From: Yersinia aldovae ATCC 35236
Lineage (GTDB): Bacteria > Pseudomonadota > Gammaproteobacteria > Enterobacterales > Enterobacteriaceae
Length of the DNA: 64,000 nt
NCBI RefSeq assembly: GCF_000173735.1
Contig: NZ_ACCB01000011.1
Coordinates: 46,329 to 110,328 of the forward strand
Reading direction: 5' to 3'
Shown here: one piece after another, positions 16,983-25,762 of the stretch
How positions within the stretch are numbered: position 1 is the stretch's first letter
How the letters are laid out: every line of letters starts with the position of its first letter
Notes under the pieces: generated by a model
Told to the model about the DNA's origin: nothing
Databases searched by the model: none
What the model saw: only the letters and a program-made list of their open reading frames with translations
Position numbers and translations under genes: made by a program

Positions 16983-17347
16983 TACGGTTGGCCGTATTTC
17001 TTAATATAGGCTTCAACTAATTTCTGCCCTAACTCTTCTTTATCCATAAATCCAAAACCCAATACTTTGTAGCCTTCATTTATTGCCGTTACGCCTTCTT
17101 CAACTGAACGCATACCGTATTTTGCTTTATAGCCATATTTGTTTTGTGCTGTAATGGCACCGGCACCACCACTACCACAGAATGAAATACCGAAATCCGC
17201 TTTTTCGCTATTCATCATATCACCCAGTTTCATGTCTGCGGCAACGCCAGGAATAACGACAACACGGCCACCCGCTAATTCAACACCTTGGCCCACTTTC
17301 TGGCCTTTTCCTAAACGGTCGCCAATCACAACGGTAATTTGACTCAT
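16982..17347 (-). CDS. Glycine-rich SFCGS family protein
   Basis: A 121-residue soluble protein named for its invariant SFCGS motif (residues 55-59, C57), followed by GGAGA. A second glycine-rich stretch (QKVGQGVELAGGRVVVIPG) lies at residues 16-34. The size and the cysteine in a glycine-rich loop are suggestive of a IIB-like phosphocarrier, but this is inference. It follows the PRD gene by 22 bases with a strong GGAGAAGAA site. Confidence 0.83.
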   Translation of the reverse strand: MSQITVVIGDRLGKGQKVGQGVELAGGRVVVIPGVAADMKLGDMMNSEKADFGISFCGSGGAGAITAQNKYGYKAKYGMRSVEEGVTAINEGYKVLGFGFMDKEELGQKLVEAYIKKYGQP

Positions 17348-17369
17348 AGTTTCTTCTCCAGATCAGTAT

Positions 17370-17714
17370 TTATGGGTTATTATCTTTCGCTACTTCAAAA
17401 TGGACAGACAACAGGTAAGCTTCTTCAATCGGCAAACTAACAAACTTATCGACGACTTGCTGTGCCATTTGCATCGAATGTGCTGAAATCTCATCAAATA
17501 ATGACTTATCCACTTCAGGTAACGGCTCACCAGTAATTGAGCGTAATACCATTGCCCGAATATGTGATGTCAACATCTGCTGCTGAACGTCATTAGTAAA
17601 AATATTTTCAGCATTTAACATCGCGGTAATTTCAGCTAATACCCGCTCGGTGATGATATTTGCTTCCTCCATTCCAGGGACCTCGGCTGCATTCACTGCG
17701 GCTATATCATTCAC
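17370..17714 (-). CDS. Stand-alone single-PRD protein (EF_0829 type)
   Basis: A 114-residue protein that consists of one PTS regulation domain and nothing else. Both histidines that PTS proteins phosphorylate are present (H51 in LTSHIRAMV, H105 in LLSVHFEV). It has no DNA-binding part, so it must act through another protein. The BglG-type regulator at 8390 has a PRD1 that appears to lack these histidines, so this small PRD might act as its phosphorylatable partner. It is the first gene of the operon. The GTG start is chosen for its GAGGA site; an internal ATG at 17672 is the alternative. Confidence 0.8.
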   Translation of the reverse strand: MNDIAAVNAAEVPGMEEANIITERVLAEITAMLNAENIFTNDVQQQMLTSHIRAMVLRSITGEPLPEVDKSLFDEISAHSMQMAQQVVDKFVSLPIEEAYLLSVHFEVAKDNNP

Positions 17715-17846
17715 GCTGGCAATCCTCTATTCCTTGCTATAACAAATTTATGACTGCAAAGATAAGTTCAGTGATTTATCTACCCTCCCTTGCCTTTGCG
17801 CTATGACATCACCCTACCTGCTCGCGGAATGGGTGTGTAGCGGCTT

Positions 17847-17869
17847 TTTTTCCAGTTCAAAGTGGAAAA
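17847..17869. promoter_or_regulatory. Inverted repeat upstream of the PRD operon
   Basis: TTTTCCA (17848-17854), eight bases, TGGAAAA (17863-17869): a perfect 7-bp inverted repeat in the gap between the PRD operon (minus) and rnk (plus), about 135 bases upstream of the PRD start. Spacing and symmetry suit an operator, possibly for the PTS-type activator. I see no convincing -35/-10 pair for the operon. Confidence 0.35.
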
Positions 17870-18055
17870 GTAATGTACCGGAGGGATCACATTCGCAAAA
17901 ATGCACAATGACATCGCTAACTTAATCATTAACAACAAAATAACTTCGCTATAAATACGTAGAGTTCATTTGTAGCGAAAAAAAGTTCGTGATCCGGATC
18001 TCTTTCTTTTCTAGCCGGAAGCGCCTAATATCAGAGTAATAATAGATTATTTTCT

Positions 18056-18092
18056 AACACCCCCTCTCCTATGGCGCGGGGGTGTTGTTTTT
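18056..18092 (+). terminator. Intrinsic terminator just upstream of rnk
   Basis: A perfect 9-bp stem (aacaccccc 18056-18064, gggggtgtt 18078-18086) is followed by GTTTTT on the plus strand. It lies 32 bases before the rnk start codon, with no plus-strand gene between it and the minus-strand PRD gene. It ends either an unannotated small RNA or the rnk leader. A TATAAA-like -10 lies near 17952. The remaining gap (17715-18055) holds only the inverted repeats noted. Confidence 0.75.
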
Positions 18093-18123
18093 ATGTTTTG
18101 CTGAAATTGAATTGGAGAGTGGT

Positions 18124-18534
18124 ATGACCAAGCCAACCATCACGATTAACGAGCTGGATGCTGAACGTTTGGATGCATTACTGGCACAACCGGCCTTTGC
18201 CGGTACGGTGGTCGCACAAGCGCTCAACGAAGAACTGGATCGTGCAGAAATTCTGCCACCTAACGCCATTCCTGCCGATGTGGTGACGATGAACAGCCGC
18301 GTGCGTTTTCGTGATTTGAACAGTCAGGAAGAGCATATCCGCACATTGGTTTACCCGGCATCGCTAAAAGACAGCAACGAGCAACTTTCAGTGATGGCAC
18401 CGCTGGGCGCGGCATTACTAGGAATGCACGTCAATGACGAAATCAGTTGGCAACTGCCTGGTGGCGATGAGACGCGTATAACCGTACTGGAATTGCTTTA
18501 CCAGCCGGAAGCCGCCGGTGAATATCACCGCTAA
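18124..18534 (+). CDS. rnk: Regulator of nucleoside diphosphate kinase, Rnk
   Basis: A 136-residue GreA/GreB-related protein that binds the secondary channel of RNA polymerase; in E. coli it influences nucleoside diphosphate kinase levels. The sequence matches E. coli Rnk nearly end to end (TMNSRVKF-like block, [27 protein letters not shown]). The start at 18124 has a GGAGAG site and the family length; an upstream in-frame ATG at 18082 lies in the terminator loop region and is rejected. An intrinsic terminator lies just upstream. Confidence 0.93.
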   Translation: MTKPTITINELDAERLDALLAQPAFAGTVVAQALNEELDRAEILPPNAIPADVVTMNSRVRFRDLNSQEEHIRTLVYPASLKDSNEQLSVMAPLGAALLGMHVNDEISWQLPGGDETRITVLELLYQPEAAGEYHR

Positions 18535-18544
18535 ACACCAAACC

Positions 18545-18606
18545 TAAAGCGATTGACGTTACAGCCAGCTAGCGAAGCGCGCTGTAACGTCAAGGACAGG
18601 GGATAC
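18545..18606. repeat. Palindrome between convergent rnk and cybC
   Basis: A 12-bp perfect stem (ttgacgttacag 18553-18564, ctgtaacgtcaa 18582-18593) with outer tips resembling the ERIC-tip palindromes at 16620 and 41861. There is no T tract. It probably serves as the 3' structure of both converging transcripts. Confidence 0.6.
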
Positions 18607-18608
18607 TA

Positions 18609-18995
18609 TTAACGGTACTTTTTATGATAGGTATCACGGGTAAGTTTGAAGTCTTGCGCGGCTTTTTTAGCCTCATCGGTCTTGCCTTGATTCGCTAAAG
18701 CCAACGCGCCATCAATCTGCCCGATGAGTAAGTCGAGGCCGTGGCGAAAATCCTTCACCTCAGCGCTACCCTCGCCTTTACTCTTCAGCTTGGTAGGGAT
18801 GCCCTTCTGCGCATCCTGCGCCGCCGCACGCATCGCTTCTAAGCCTTGTTTAACCACATCTGTTGACGCAGATTTCAGCACCTTACCGTAATTCTCAGCA
18901 ATCGTCTCCATGTTGTCTGCCACACTCGCCGCCATCGCTACAGTGCTGGCACTGAGTAATACTGCCGCCATTAACGCCATCATTTTCTTACCCAT
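18609..18995 (-). CDS. cybC: Soluble cytochrome b562 precursor
   Basis: A periplasmic four-helix-bundle haem protein of unknown electron partner. The 128-residue length equals the E. coli precursor. A Sec signal (about residues 1-22, cleavage after AMA) precedes the mature protein. The axial ligands are present: methionine in DNMET (mature residue about 7) and histidine in the final YHKKYR (about 102). The start at 18995 is set by the signal peptide and an AAGGAA site; a longer frame from 19130 would put 45 unrelated residues before the signal. Confidence 0.92.
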   Translation of the reverse strand: MGKKMMALMAAVLLSASTVAMAASVADNMETIAENYGKVLKSASTDVVKQGLEAMRAAAQDAQKGIPTKLKSKGEGSAEVKDFRHGLDLLIGQIDGALALANQGKTDEAKKAAQDFKLTRDTYHKKYR

Positions 18996-19188
18996 GCTCA
19001 CATTCCTTCTATCCCCCTCAAATTCGGCGTTGCCACGTTTTGCAGCAATACCCAGTTTGGGTCGGATTATTGTTATTGAAATAGTGTGTATTAGTACATT
19101 GCTCCTATTTAACATAGGCAATGGGAGCAAAAACCGACAATGATTTTGTGTAATCAGTTGAGAAATGAGGTGCGGTTAGATTGAGACC

Positions 19189-19215
19189 AAAAAAAAGCTG
19201 GCAACAGATGCCAGC
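19189..19215 (-). terminator. Intrinsic terminator of pmbA
   Basis: On the minus strand the stem gctggca/tgccagc (plus positions 19209-19215 and 19197-19203) runs into a T8 tract (19189-19196). It lies 24 bases after the pmbA stop. Confidence 0.88.
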
Positions 19216-19238
19216 CTTAGATTCACAACAACAATTTA

Positions 19239-20579
19239 TTATTCGCCCGCAATCTTCATCGCAGGTAATAAGATAGAGCCACACTGAATGTTACTGCGGG
19301 TTTCGATATCGCTGCCTACGCTGACAATATTGCGCAGCATATCTTTCAAGTTTCCGGCAATGGTTATCTCGCTAACCGGATACTGAATTTCACCGTTTTC
19401 AACCCAGAAGCCTGCCGCACCACGGGAATAATCACCAGTCACGGTGCTGACACCCTGGCCCATCAACTCAGTTACCACCAAGCCTTTATCCAGTTGCTTT
19501 AGCATTCCGGCAAAATCCTGCCCCTGACCAGCAATGCGCCAGTTATGGATGCCACCTGCGTGTCCGGTGCTTTGCAGCCCCAATTTACGGGCGGAATAGC
19601 TGGTCAGCAGGTAGGTTTGCAGCACTCCATCTTTAACGATTTCACGTTGTACCGTGCGCACACCTTCACTGTCGAATGGCGTTGACGCCAGGCCACGCAA
19701 TAAGTGCGGGTGCTCCTCAATGATCAGCCATTCAGGTAAAATCTGTTTTCCCAGATGATCGAGCAGGAAGGTCGACTTGCGGTAAATATTGCCGCCACTG
19801 ATAGCCGAAACCAAGTGACCAAACAGGCCGGTCGCCACTTCAGCGGCAAACAACACCGGCGATTGCATCGTAGGCAGTTTGCGTGGCGAGAGGCGCGACA
19901 ACGTGCGCCGAGCACACTCTGCACCGACCCATTCCGGGCTGGCTAAATCTTCCATCCGCCGACCAATGGTATAGGCGTAATCCCGTTCCATGTCGCCATT
20001 GTGCTCAGCAATAACGCTGCTGGAAAGCGAATGACGGCTGGAGCAATAGCTTTGCAACATACCGTGGCTGTTGCCAAAGACTTTAATACCATAATGGCTG
20101 TTGAAGCTGCCGCCTTCGGTATTGGTAATCCGCTTATCTGCCTGCAATGCCGCCTGCTCCGCACGAGCGGCCAACACGATACCTTGTTCTGCATCCAGAT
20201 CGCTCGGATGGAACAGATCCAGATCTGGCGCCTCAAAAGCCAGCAGCGATTTTTCAGCCGGCCCGGCAAAAGGGTCCGGTGAGGTATAACGGGCGATATC
20301 CAGCGCCGCCTGCACCGTGCGGGCGACGGCATCTGGATTTAAATCAGTGGTAGACGCACTGCCTTTGCGCTGCTGGTGATAAACGGTAATTCCCAGCGCA
20401 CCATCGCTGTTGAACTCCACGTTTTCCACTTCACCAAAGCGTGTGCTGACGCTAATTCCGGTGGTTTTGCTGACGGCGACTTCGGCCGCATCAGAGCCAG
20501 CACGAGCCAATTCTAACGCCTGTGCAACCGCTTGTTCCAGCGTTTTACGCTGTTCTGCAACTTGAGTGACTACTTTCAT
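19239..20579 (-). CDS. pmbA: TldE/PmbA metalloprotease subunit
   Basis: The non-metal-binding half of the TldD/TldE protease, which matures microcin B17-type peptides and degrades the CcdA antitoxin in E. coli. It has 446 residues (450 in E. coli) and ends [13 protein letters not shown] as usual. It has no HExxxH motif; the metal site is on TldD, whose gene is at 28228 in this window. It is divergent from yjgA with a 168-base gap and ends in its own terminator. Confidence 0.95.
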   Translation of the reverse strand: MKVVTQVAEQRKTLEQAVAQALELARAGSDAAEVAVSKTTGISVSTRFGEVENVEFNSDGALGITVYHQQRKGSASTTDLNPDAVARTVQAALDIARYTSPDPFAGPAEKSLLAFEAPDLDLFHPSDLDAEQGIVLAARAEQAALQADKRITNTEGGSFNSHYGIKVFGNSHGMLQSYCSSRHSLSSSVIAEHNGDMERDYAYTIGRRMEDLASPEWVGAECARRTLSRLSPRKLPTMQSPVLFAAEVATGLFGHLVSAISGGNIYRKSTFLLDHLGKQILPEWLIIEEHPHLLRGLASTPFDSEGVRTVQREIVKDGVLQTYLLTSYSARKLGLQSTGHAGGIHNWRIAGQGQDFAGMLKQLDKGLVVTELMGQGVSTVTGDYSRGAAGFWVENGEIQYPVSEITIAGNLKDMLRNIVSVGSDIETRSNIQCGSILLPAMKIAGE

Positions 20580-20747
20580 CAGTCTGCCATAATTAATGAG
20601 ATAATCGTTCAGGAAAGTGTCGTAATACGACGGCTTTCACGGATAAAATAGAGAATGCCTTAGTTCTGAGTCTATCAGAGATCTTTGTACAATTTCGCAG
20701 AAAGCCAACAACCTGCTAGGATTAGCCTCTTTTTAAGGAATTTGACC

Positions 20748-21296
20748 ATGAACAAACAGCCCGAAGACTGGCTAGATGCAGTCCCAGAAGATAAAAATGA
20801 AGATGATGATGAGATAATCTGGGTCAGTAAAAGTGAAATTAAACGTGATGCCGAAGCACTGAAAGACCTCGGTACCGAGCTGGTTGAGCTGGGTAAAAAC
20901 GCACTGGAACGGATCCAATTGGATGAAGATCTGCTGGCCGCCGTTGAGCTGGCACAGAAGATCAAAAAAGAAGGCCGCCGCCGTCAGATCCAGTTGATCG
21001 GCAAGATGTTGCGCGCCCGCGATGTAGAACCGATTCAGACTGCGTTGGATAAACTGAAAAACCGCCATAACCAGCAAGTCTCGCTGTTCCATAAACTGGA
21101 AATGCTGCGTGATCGTTTGGTTGAAGAAGGTGATGAGGCGATCCCAACGGTATTAGAATTGTACCCAGATGCTGATCGCCAGCAACTGCGTAGCTTGGTG
21201 CGTAACGCACAGAAAGAGAAAACCACCAATAAACCACCAAAATCCTATCGCCAGATCTTTCAGTATCTGCGTGAATTGGCAGAGAAACAGCGTTAA
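20748..21296 (+). CDS. darP: Ribosome-associated protein YjgA (DarP)
   Basis: A small, highly charged protein of 182 residues of the UPF0307 family that binds late 50S precursors in E. coli. The sequence matches E. coli YjgA from the first residues (KQPEDWLD) through [15 protein letters not shown] to [16 protein letters not shown]. The start at 20748 has TAAGGAA upstream; an upstream in-frame codon at 20685 is rejected because homology starts here. It sits back to back with pmbA, as in E. coli. Confidence 0.94.
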   Translation: MNKQPEDWLDAVPEDKNEDDDEIIWVSKSEIKRDAEALKDLGTELVELGKNALERIQLDEDLLAAVELAQKIKKEGRRRQIQLIGKMLRARDVEPIQTALDKLKNRHNQQVSLFHKLEMLRDRLVEEGDEAIPTVLELYPDADRQQLRSLVRNAQKEKTTNKPPKSYRQIFQYLRELAEKQR

Positions 21297-21305
21297 TCGG
21301 GCGGG

Positions 21306-21322
21306 GCCGGGTCTAACCCGGC
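21306..21322 (+). other. GC-rich stem-loop after yjgA
   Basis: gccggg/cccggc with a TCTAA loop, flanked by an extendable tcggg/cccga pair, in the 49-base gap between convergent yjgA and the barstar gene. There is no T tract, so termination would be inefficient. Confidence 0.45.
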
Positions 21323-21345
21323 TCCCGACTCACATGCACCGACTA

Positions 21346-21612
21346 TCATGTGATATTGAAGCGTAAGCTACCCGCCAGCTCCTCTTCTGCTTCTTCAAAT
21401 AGCAGCACTATTGCACCAAAACGGCGTTTGTGGCGGGGATTGAAGTGAATAAATTCAATCTCTACCGGTAATGCTATCTCTCCGGTAACAACATCCCACA
21501 ATGCATCCAGATTGGCACCAAACTCTTCGCTCAGCGAAAACTTCTGGCGAAATGCGGCATAGAATGCGGGAAAGTCCGGTATATGGTCGAAATCGAATAC
21601 CACTTTTACCAT
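21346..21612 (-). CDS. Barstar-family ribonuclease inhibitor (YhcO-like)
   Basis: An 88-residue barstar-fold protein, the expected cytoplasmic inhibitor of the barnase-type RNase encoded four bases upstream. The inhibitory helix is recognisable (FGANLDALWDVVTGE), with the aspartate in LWD corresponding to barstar D39, which enters the barnase active site. E. coli has the inhibitor homologue yhcO at the same place (next to aaeB) but no barnase partner that I recall. The ribosome binding site lies in the last codons of the RNase gene, so toxin and inhibitor are translated in tandem. Confidence 0.88.
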   Translation of the reverse strand: MVKVVFDFDHIPDFPAFYAAFRQKFSLSEEFGANLDALWDVVTGEIALPVEIEFIHFNPRHKRRFGAIVLLFEEAEEELAGSLRFNIT

Positions 21613-21616
21613 CTTC

Positions 21617-22105
21617 TCACTCCACCCGAATGAAATGCTTATAGTGATCCTGAGTTAGATAAATCAGGCCGTCACTCGAATACAACAAACGGTAACTACC
21701 ACGGTGCCCGCAACGATAGTTCACATCAGCCTCATGCCAATTACGGCCTTTGGCTTCCGGTAACTGACGCTCACGGTTGGAAAACCGATCACCGCCAATC
21801 GCTTTACCTGGCAATATGTTACACAAATTGCCTCTCTTTGGTTCCCAGCCCTGTGCGCGGGCTTGCTGCTTAGTGATGTAAAAATCCGGCAAGCGATGAT
21901 GCGTTTGCAAGTATTTTACTACCGGCTTGAGCTGGGTTAATTGCTCAATGGAAGCAGGGGCAGTAATGGTTTGAGCCGTTATCGGGGAGCGATCCAAGTC
22001 CGGCGATTGACCGATATCTCGCGCAGTGACGCCGCCAACCCCCAGCAGTGCCGCTAGCGCCAGTAACAATACCCCGCTCAGAATGGCCATAAGCTTTTTA
22101 TTCAT
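21617..22105 (-). CDS. Barnase-type guanyl-preferring ribonuclease, membrane-targeted or exported
   Basis: A 162-residue protein with an N-terminal hydrophobic segment (residues 4-25) followed by a barnase domain (about 60-162). All residues used by barnase catalysis can be aligned: lysine in ITK, arginine in NRE, glutamate in HEADVNY, the two arginines of GHRGSYR and the histidine in DHYKHF. Two cysteines (GNLCN and NYRCG) are placed to allow a disulfide, which fits export. The start at 22105 has AAGGAA; an upstream in-frame codon at 22132 is less likely. The linked barstar gene protects the cytoplasm. The role could be nutrient RNA degradation or competition; this cannot be decided from sequence. 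Confidence 0.88.
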   Translation of the reverse strand: MNKKLMAILSGVLLLALAALLGVGGVTARDIGQSPDLDRSPITAQTITAPASIEQLTQLKPVVKYLQTHHRLPDFYITKQQARAQGWEPKRGNLCNILPGKAIGGDRFSNRERQLPEAKGRNWHEADVNYRCGHRGSYRLLYSSDGLIYLTQDHYKHFIRVE

Positions 22106-22190
22106 GGTTTTCCTTAACCCTAAAACTTCCAATAACGGTTTTATTCATCATCACGATAACCCACGCTCACTGTTGGCTCATCAATCTAAT

Positions 22191-23684
22191 TTATAAATTA
22201 CCCAAATGAAGAGTTTTGACTTCCATAAACTCATCCAGCCCTAATACCGAACCTTCACGGCCAAGACCGGATTCTTTCACGCCGCCGAAGGGAGCCAGTT
22301 CGGTAGACACCGAACTTTCATTGACACCAATCATACCGCTTTCCAACGCATCAGAAACCCGAAATACGCGTTGCAGATTCTGTGTATAAAAATAAGCCGC
22401 CAACCCAAACGGGGTACTGTTTGCCCGTTGAATCACTTCGTCTTCAGTTTTGAAACGAAAACAAGCTGCCAGTGGGCCAAACGTCTCTTCCGATGCCACT
22501 TTCATCTGTTCATTTGCATCGGCAATCACGGTGGGTTGGTAGAAATTCCCGCCCAGCGCATGACGATGCCCCCCGACTAGCAGACGCCCTCCCTTCTCAA
22601 GCGCATCTTTGACGTGATCTTCTACTTTTTCCACTCCGGCAATATTAATTAACGGCCCCATATGTACGTCTTTATCCATGCCGTTGCCGACCTTCAGTTT
22701 TTTAACCTCAGCAGCCAGACGGGTGACAAACTCGTCATACACGCCATCCTGAATATAGAAGCGATTGACGCACACGCACACCTGGCCGGCGTTACGGAAT
22801 TTACATGCCATAGCACCGGCAACCGCTGTATCCAAATTAGCATCATCAAACACAATATAAGGCGCGTTGCCACCCAGTTCCATCGAGATTTTCTTCATGG
22901 TGGCGGCCGCATTACGCATCAATGTTTTGCCGACCTCGGTCGAACCGGTAAAGGAAATTTTACGTACTTTAGAGCTGGCCATAATGGCATCACTGATAGC
23001 CTGTGTATCACCGGCAACCCCGTTGAGCACCCCCGCAGGCACACCCGCTTGTTGAGCCAGCGCCAGCAAGGCAAAAGCCGATAAGGGAGTGTTATTAGCC
23101 GGCTTAATCAACCCAGTACAACCGGCGGCCAGTGCTGGCCCAAGTTTGCGGGTTAGCATCGCCAGCGGGAAATTCCACGGCGTAATGGCCGCTACCACGC
23201 CGATCGGCTCGCGAGTTGCCAAAATGCGCGCACCTTCTTTGGCTGGCGGAATGATTTCACCGTTGGCCCGTTTGGCCTGCTCACTAAACCATTGAATAAA
23301 GCTGGCGGCATAAACAACTTCGCCCAGCGCTTCTTTCAATGGTTTACCTTGCTCAGAAACCATTATTTCAGCCAATGATTGCTGGTTTTCCATTATCAGC
23401 AAATACCACCGTTGCAAAATCTCAGCGCGCTGTTTGGCGGGCATCCTGCGCCAGGCGGGAAAAGCCTCACTGGCTGCGTTGATAGCCGCTTCAGTCTCTT
23501 TTTTACCGGATTTCGCCACTTTTGCCACCAGCGCGCCGGTCGCAGGGTTATGCACCTCGAATGTCTCTTCGCCCTGATGCCAACATCCTGCGACAAAATA
23601 GCCGATATGGTATACACCGTCGTGGTGTCGTTGGGATTGTAATGGGTCGTGTAATCGATGGTGTGATGGGCTTTGTGCAAACAT
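22191..23684 (-). CDS. NAD(P)-dependent succinate-semialdehyde dehydrogenase family protein
   Basis: An aldehyde dehydrogenase of 497 residues closest to GabD. The general base E269 (SMELGGNAPYIVF) and the nucleophile C303 (NAGQVCVCVNR) are present, as are the TPWNFP and FTGSTEVGK cofactor motifs. It oxidises succinate semialdehyde or a similar short aldehyde to the acid. The N-terminus has about 25 histidine-rich extra residues (SPSHHRLHDP, QRHHDG) compared with GabD; the start has a strong GGAGG site, so I accept them. It has no gab neighbours. It stands between the barnase gene and aaeB and is not part of the E. coli order. Confidence 0.88.
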   Translation of the reverse strand: MFAQSPSHHRLHDPLQSQRHHDGVYHIGYFVAGCWHQGEETFEVHNPATGALVAKVAKSGKKETEAAINAASEAFPAWRRMPAKQRAEILQRWYLLIMENQQSLAEIMVSEQGKPLKEALGEVVYAASFIQWFSEQAKRANGEIIPPAKEGARILATREPIGVVAAITPWNFPLAMLTRKLGPALAAGCTGLIKPANNTPLSAFALLALAQQAGVPAGVLNGVAGDTQAISDAIMASSKVRKISFTGSTEVGKTLMRNAAATMKKISMELGGNAPYIVFDDANLDTAVAGAMACKFRNAGQVCVCVNRFYIQDGVYDEFVTRLAAEVKKLKVGNGMDKDVHMGPLINIAGVEKVEDHVKDALEKGGRLLVGGHRHALGGNFYQPTVIADANEQMKVASEETFGPLAACFRFKTEDEVIQRANSTPFGLAAYFYTQNLQRVFRVSDALESGMIGVNESSVSTELAPFGGVKESGLGREGSVLGLDEFMEVKTLHLGNL

Positions 23685-23805
23685 CTTGTCAACCTCCTGA
23701 GGGGAATGGTGCCCTCTGTTGGTAGAGGGCGAGGAAGGACGGCTCCAGACTCAGTATAACCCCGGATAAGGTTATGGGAACAGTTTAGCCCTATTGAGAC
23801 GCTCA

Positions 23806-25761
23806 CTAAATAAGCGCACTCTGATACTTGTGTAGTATGTTAGCCAACAGTCTAACCGGGTGAGTCAATGAGTCAGGCGATTGATAATCGGCCAGTTTTT
23901 GTTGATATTGATCCATTTCCTGTAGCAAGCAGGCGAAGTAATTGCGCCGTTTCTGATCGTTTTTTGCATTAATAACCCGTTCGACGGTATAGCGGATCTG
24001 TTTGTGGAAAGCGCTCAATTCGGGATTCGCCGGGATTTCAGTATTATTGAGCCGCTGATGCACAATGATCAGCGTCAAGGCCAAACGATACTTATCAATA
24101 TCACCGGGAAACATTATCATGAGCTGATTCAGTTGCTGGTATAACACCGGTAAATTATGCTCGCTGCGGCGGGCTTTATTGGTGGTCAACGACGATACTG
24201 CACTATAAACAAAGCGGTTCAGTAAGGTTCTGCCCGTTCTGTCTTTGGCGTTATCACGGATCAACAACAGTACAATCAACGACACGAAGCAGCCGACAAT
24301 CTGGCCCAGAGCGCTGTCGAGAAACATGCTGACATTAAATTCCATTGGGTTACTCAGCACCATGATGTTGATAGTACTGGCCAGTGTCCCAAGTGATCCT
24401 AGCCGCCGCTTTTGCACCTCGATACCGATAATAAAAGCCAATAGCCCGAGACTGATACACAGCAGCAACATGCTTTGTTGAGTCGATGGAATAATAAACA
24501 TAAAGTAGAGCGCGCCAATGGGCAGCGCCATGATAACCCCCAGCAGGAAGTCCATCGCGACCATGCGTGGGTTAGGCGTGCGCATTGCCAGTGAGGTCAC
24601 CACTGCAATCATCACCATGCAGCCAGCACCTGATGTCCAACCGGTCCATAACCAGAACAGCCCACCAATCGCCGTGGCAATACCGGTTCTAAGGCCATTG
24701 ATCATCGCATGATGGCCTTCGGCTGAAACGTATTTGACCGGGACATCCGAGGCCAGAATTTCTTCTTCCACTCGGCTGATACTGCTGTTGGTATGAATCC
24801 CTTTTGACAGCAATAAATAGCGTGTCGCCGCTCCGATCCAACGGCTAATCGTTGGGGGGATAGCCTTGCTGTGACTGGCACCGATATAGCCACGCAATAT
24901 TTTCATCCGCTGATGAATTTCAGCCGGAGTTTTGGCCGGTTCGCTTAATATTGCTTTCAGCTCAGCGCTCAGCATGTCAGGGTGATTAAGCCCTACCAGA
25001 TAGCTTTCACATGCCTGGGTGATAAGCGCCAGTGACTCGGTATGCAATACCCGCAAACGGCTGTTACAACGCTGCCAACGGGAAGACTCCATCATCAGAT
25101 AGCTGCGCATCCCATTGAGTGCAGAAGTATTTTTGACTAGATCATTCCAGGCACGATCGATATCATTTTTTTCTGCCGGACGGATACATAACTGCAATAA
25201 CGTATATTGATCGACCAGCACTTTATCGACCAACCGATCAATATCCTGTTTGATCGATCGCGGAGAAAACAGCAGATCCGCCATCACCGCACAGACAATC
25301 CCCAGCACAATCTCGCTACAGCGCTCAACCGCAAACTGCGGTGTTAAAAGCGGTGTTCCGCTGGTGGTCACAATGATAATCAGCGCGGTGTAACCCGCCA
25401 GACCGAATGCGTAAGAGTTCTCAACCCGTACCAGTGAAGAGATCCAGGTACAAACCCCGGCCCACAGGCAGCAAAGCATCAGGGTTAATACCGGCGCTCT
25501 GATAGTCAGAACTATAATAACCAAGCCACCGATGCAGCCAATGAATGTCCCGATAATACGTAACCAACCACGGTGACGAATAGCACCGGAGAATGGCTCA
25601 CCACCGGCGACAAAAGCAGGGCCTGCGGCGACAATCGCCGCGGTCAGCACCGACCAACGCGGCGTTTCCAATTGCAGGTGGAACCCCAGAAACAGTGCGG
25701 CCACAATGGCAAAACTGAGTTTGAACGCAAAGCGCAGGCGGATAAAGGTCGGGCTGGTCAT
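23806..25761 (-). CDS. aaeB: p-Hydroxybenzoic acid efflux pump subunit AaeB
   Basis: Inner-membrane protein of the aromatic acid exporter family (FUSC type) that works with the periplasmic adaptor AaeA to export hydroxylated aromatic acids. Length 651 (655 in E. coli), with two blocks of about five membrane helices separated by a long soluble region. The ATG at 25761 follows the aaeA stop by one base (TAA-g-ATG), so I prefer it to the TTG at 25770. Last gene of the aaeXAB operon. Confidence 0.94.
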   Translation of the reverse strand: MTSPTFIRLRFAFKLSFAIVAALFLGFHLQLETPRWSVLTAAIVAAGPAFVAGGEPFSGAIRHRGWLRIIGTFIGCIGGLVIIVLTIRAPVLTLMLCCLWAGVCTWISSLVRVENSYAFGLAGYTALIIIVTTSGTPLLTPQFAVERCSEIVLGIVCAVMADLLFSPRSIKQDIDRLVDKVLVDQYTLLQLCIRPAEKNDIDRAWNDLVKNTSALNGMRSYLMMESSRWQRCNSRLRVLHTESLALITQACESYLVGLNHPDMLSAELKAILSEPAKTPAEIHQRMKILRGYIGASHSKAIPPTISRWIGAATRYLLLSKGIHTNSSISRVEEEILASDVPVKYVSAEGHHAMINGLRTGIATAIGGLFWLWTGWTSGAGCMVMIAVVTSLAMRTPNPRMVAMDFLLGVIMALPIGALYFMFIIPSTQQSMLLLCISLGLLAFIIGIEVQKRRLGSLGTLASTINIMVLSNPMEFNVSMFLDSALGQIVGCFVSLIVLLLIRDNAKDRTGRTLLNRFVYSAVSSLTTNKARRSEHNLPVLYQQLNQLMIMFPGDIDKYRLALTLIIVHQRLNNTEIPANPELSAFHKQIRYTVERVINAKNDQKRRNYFACLLQEMDQYQQKLADYQSPDSLTHPVRLLANILHKYQSALI

Positions 25762-25762
25762 C

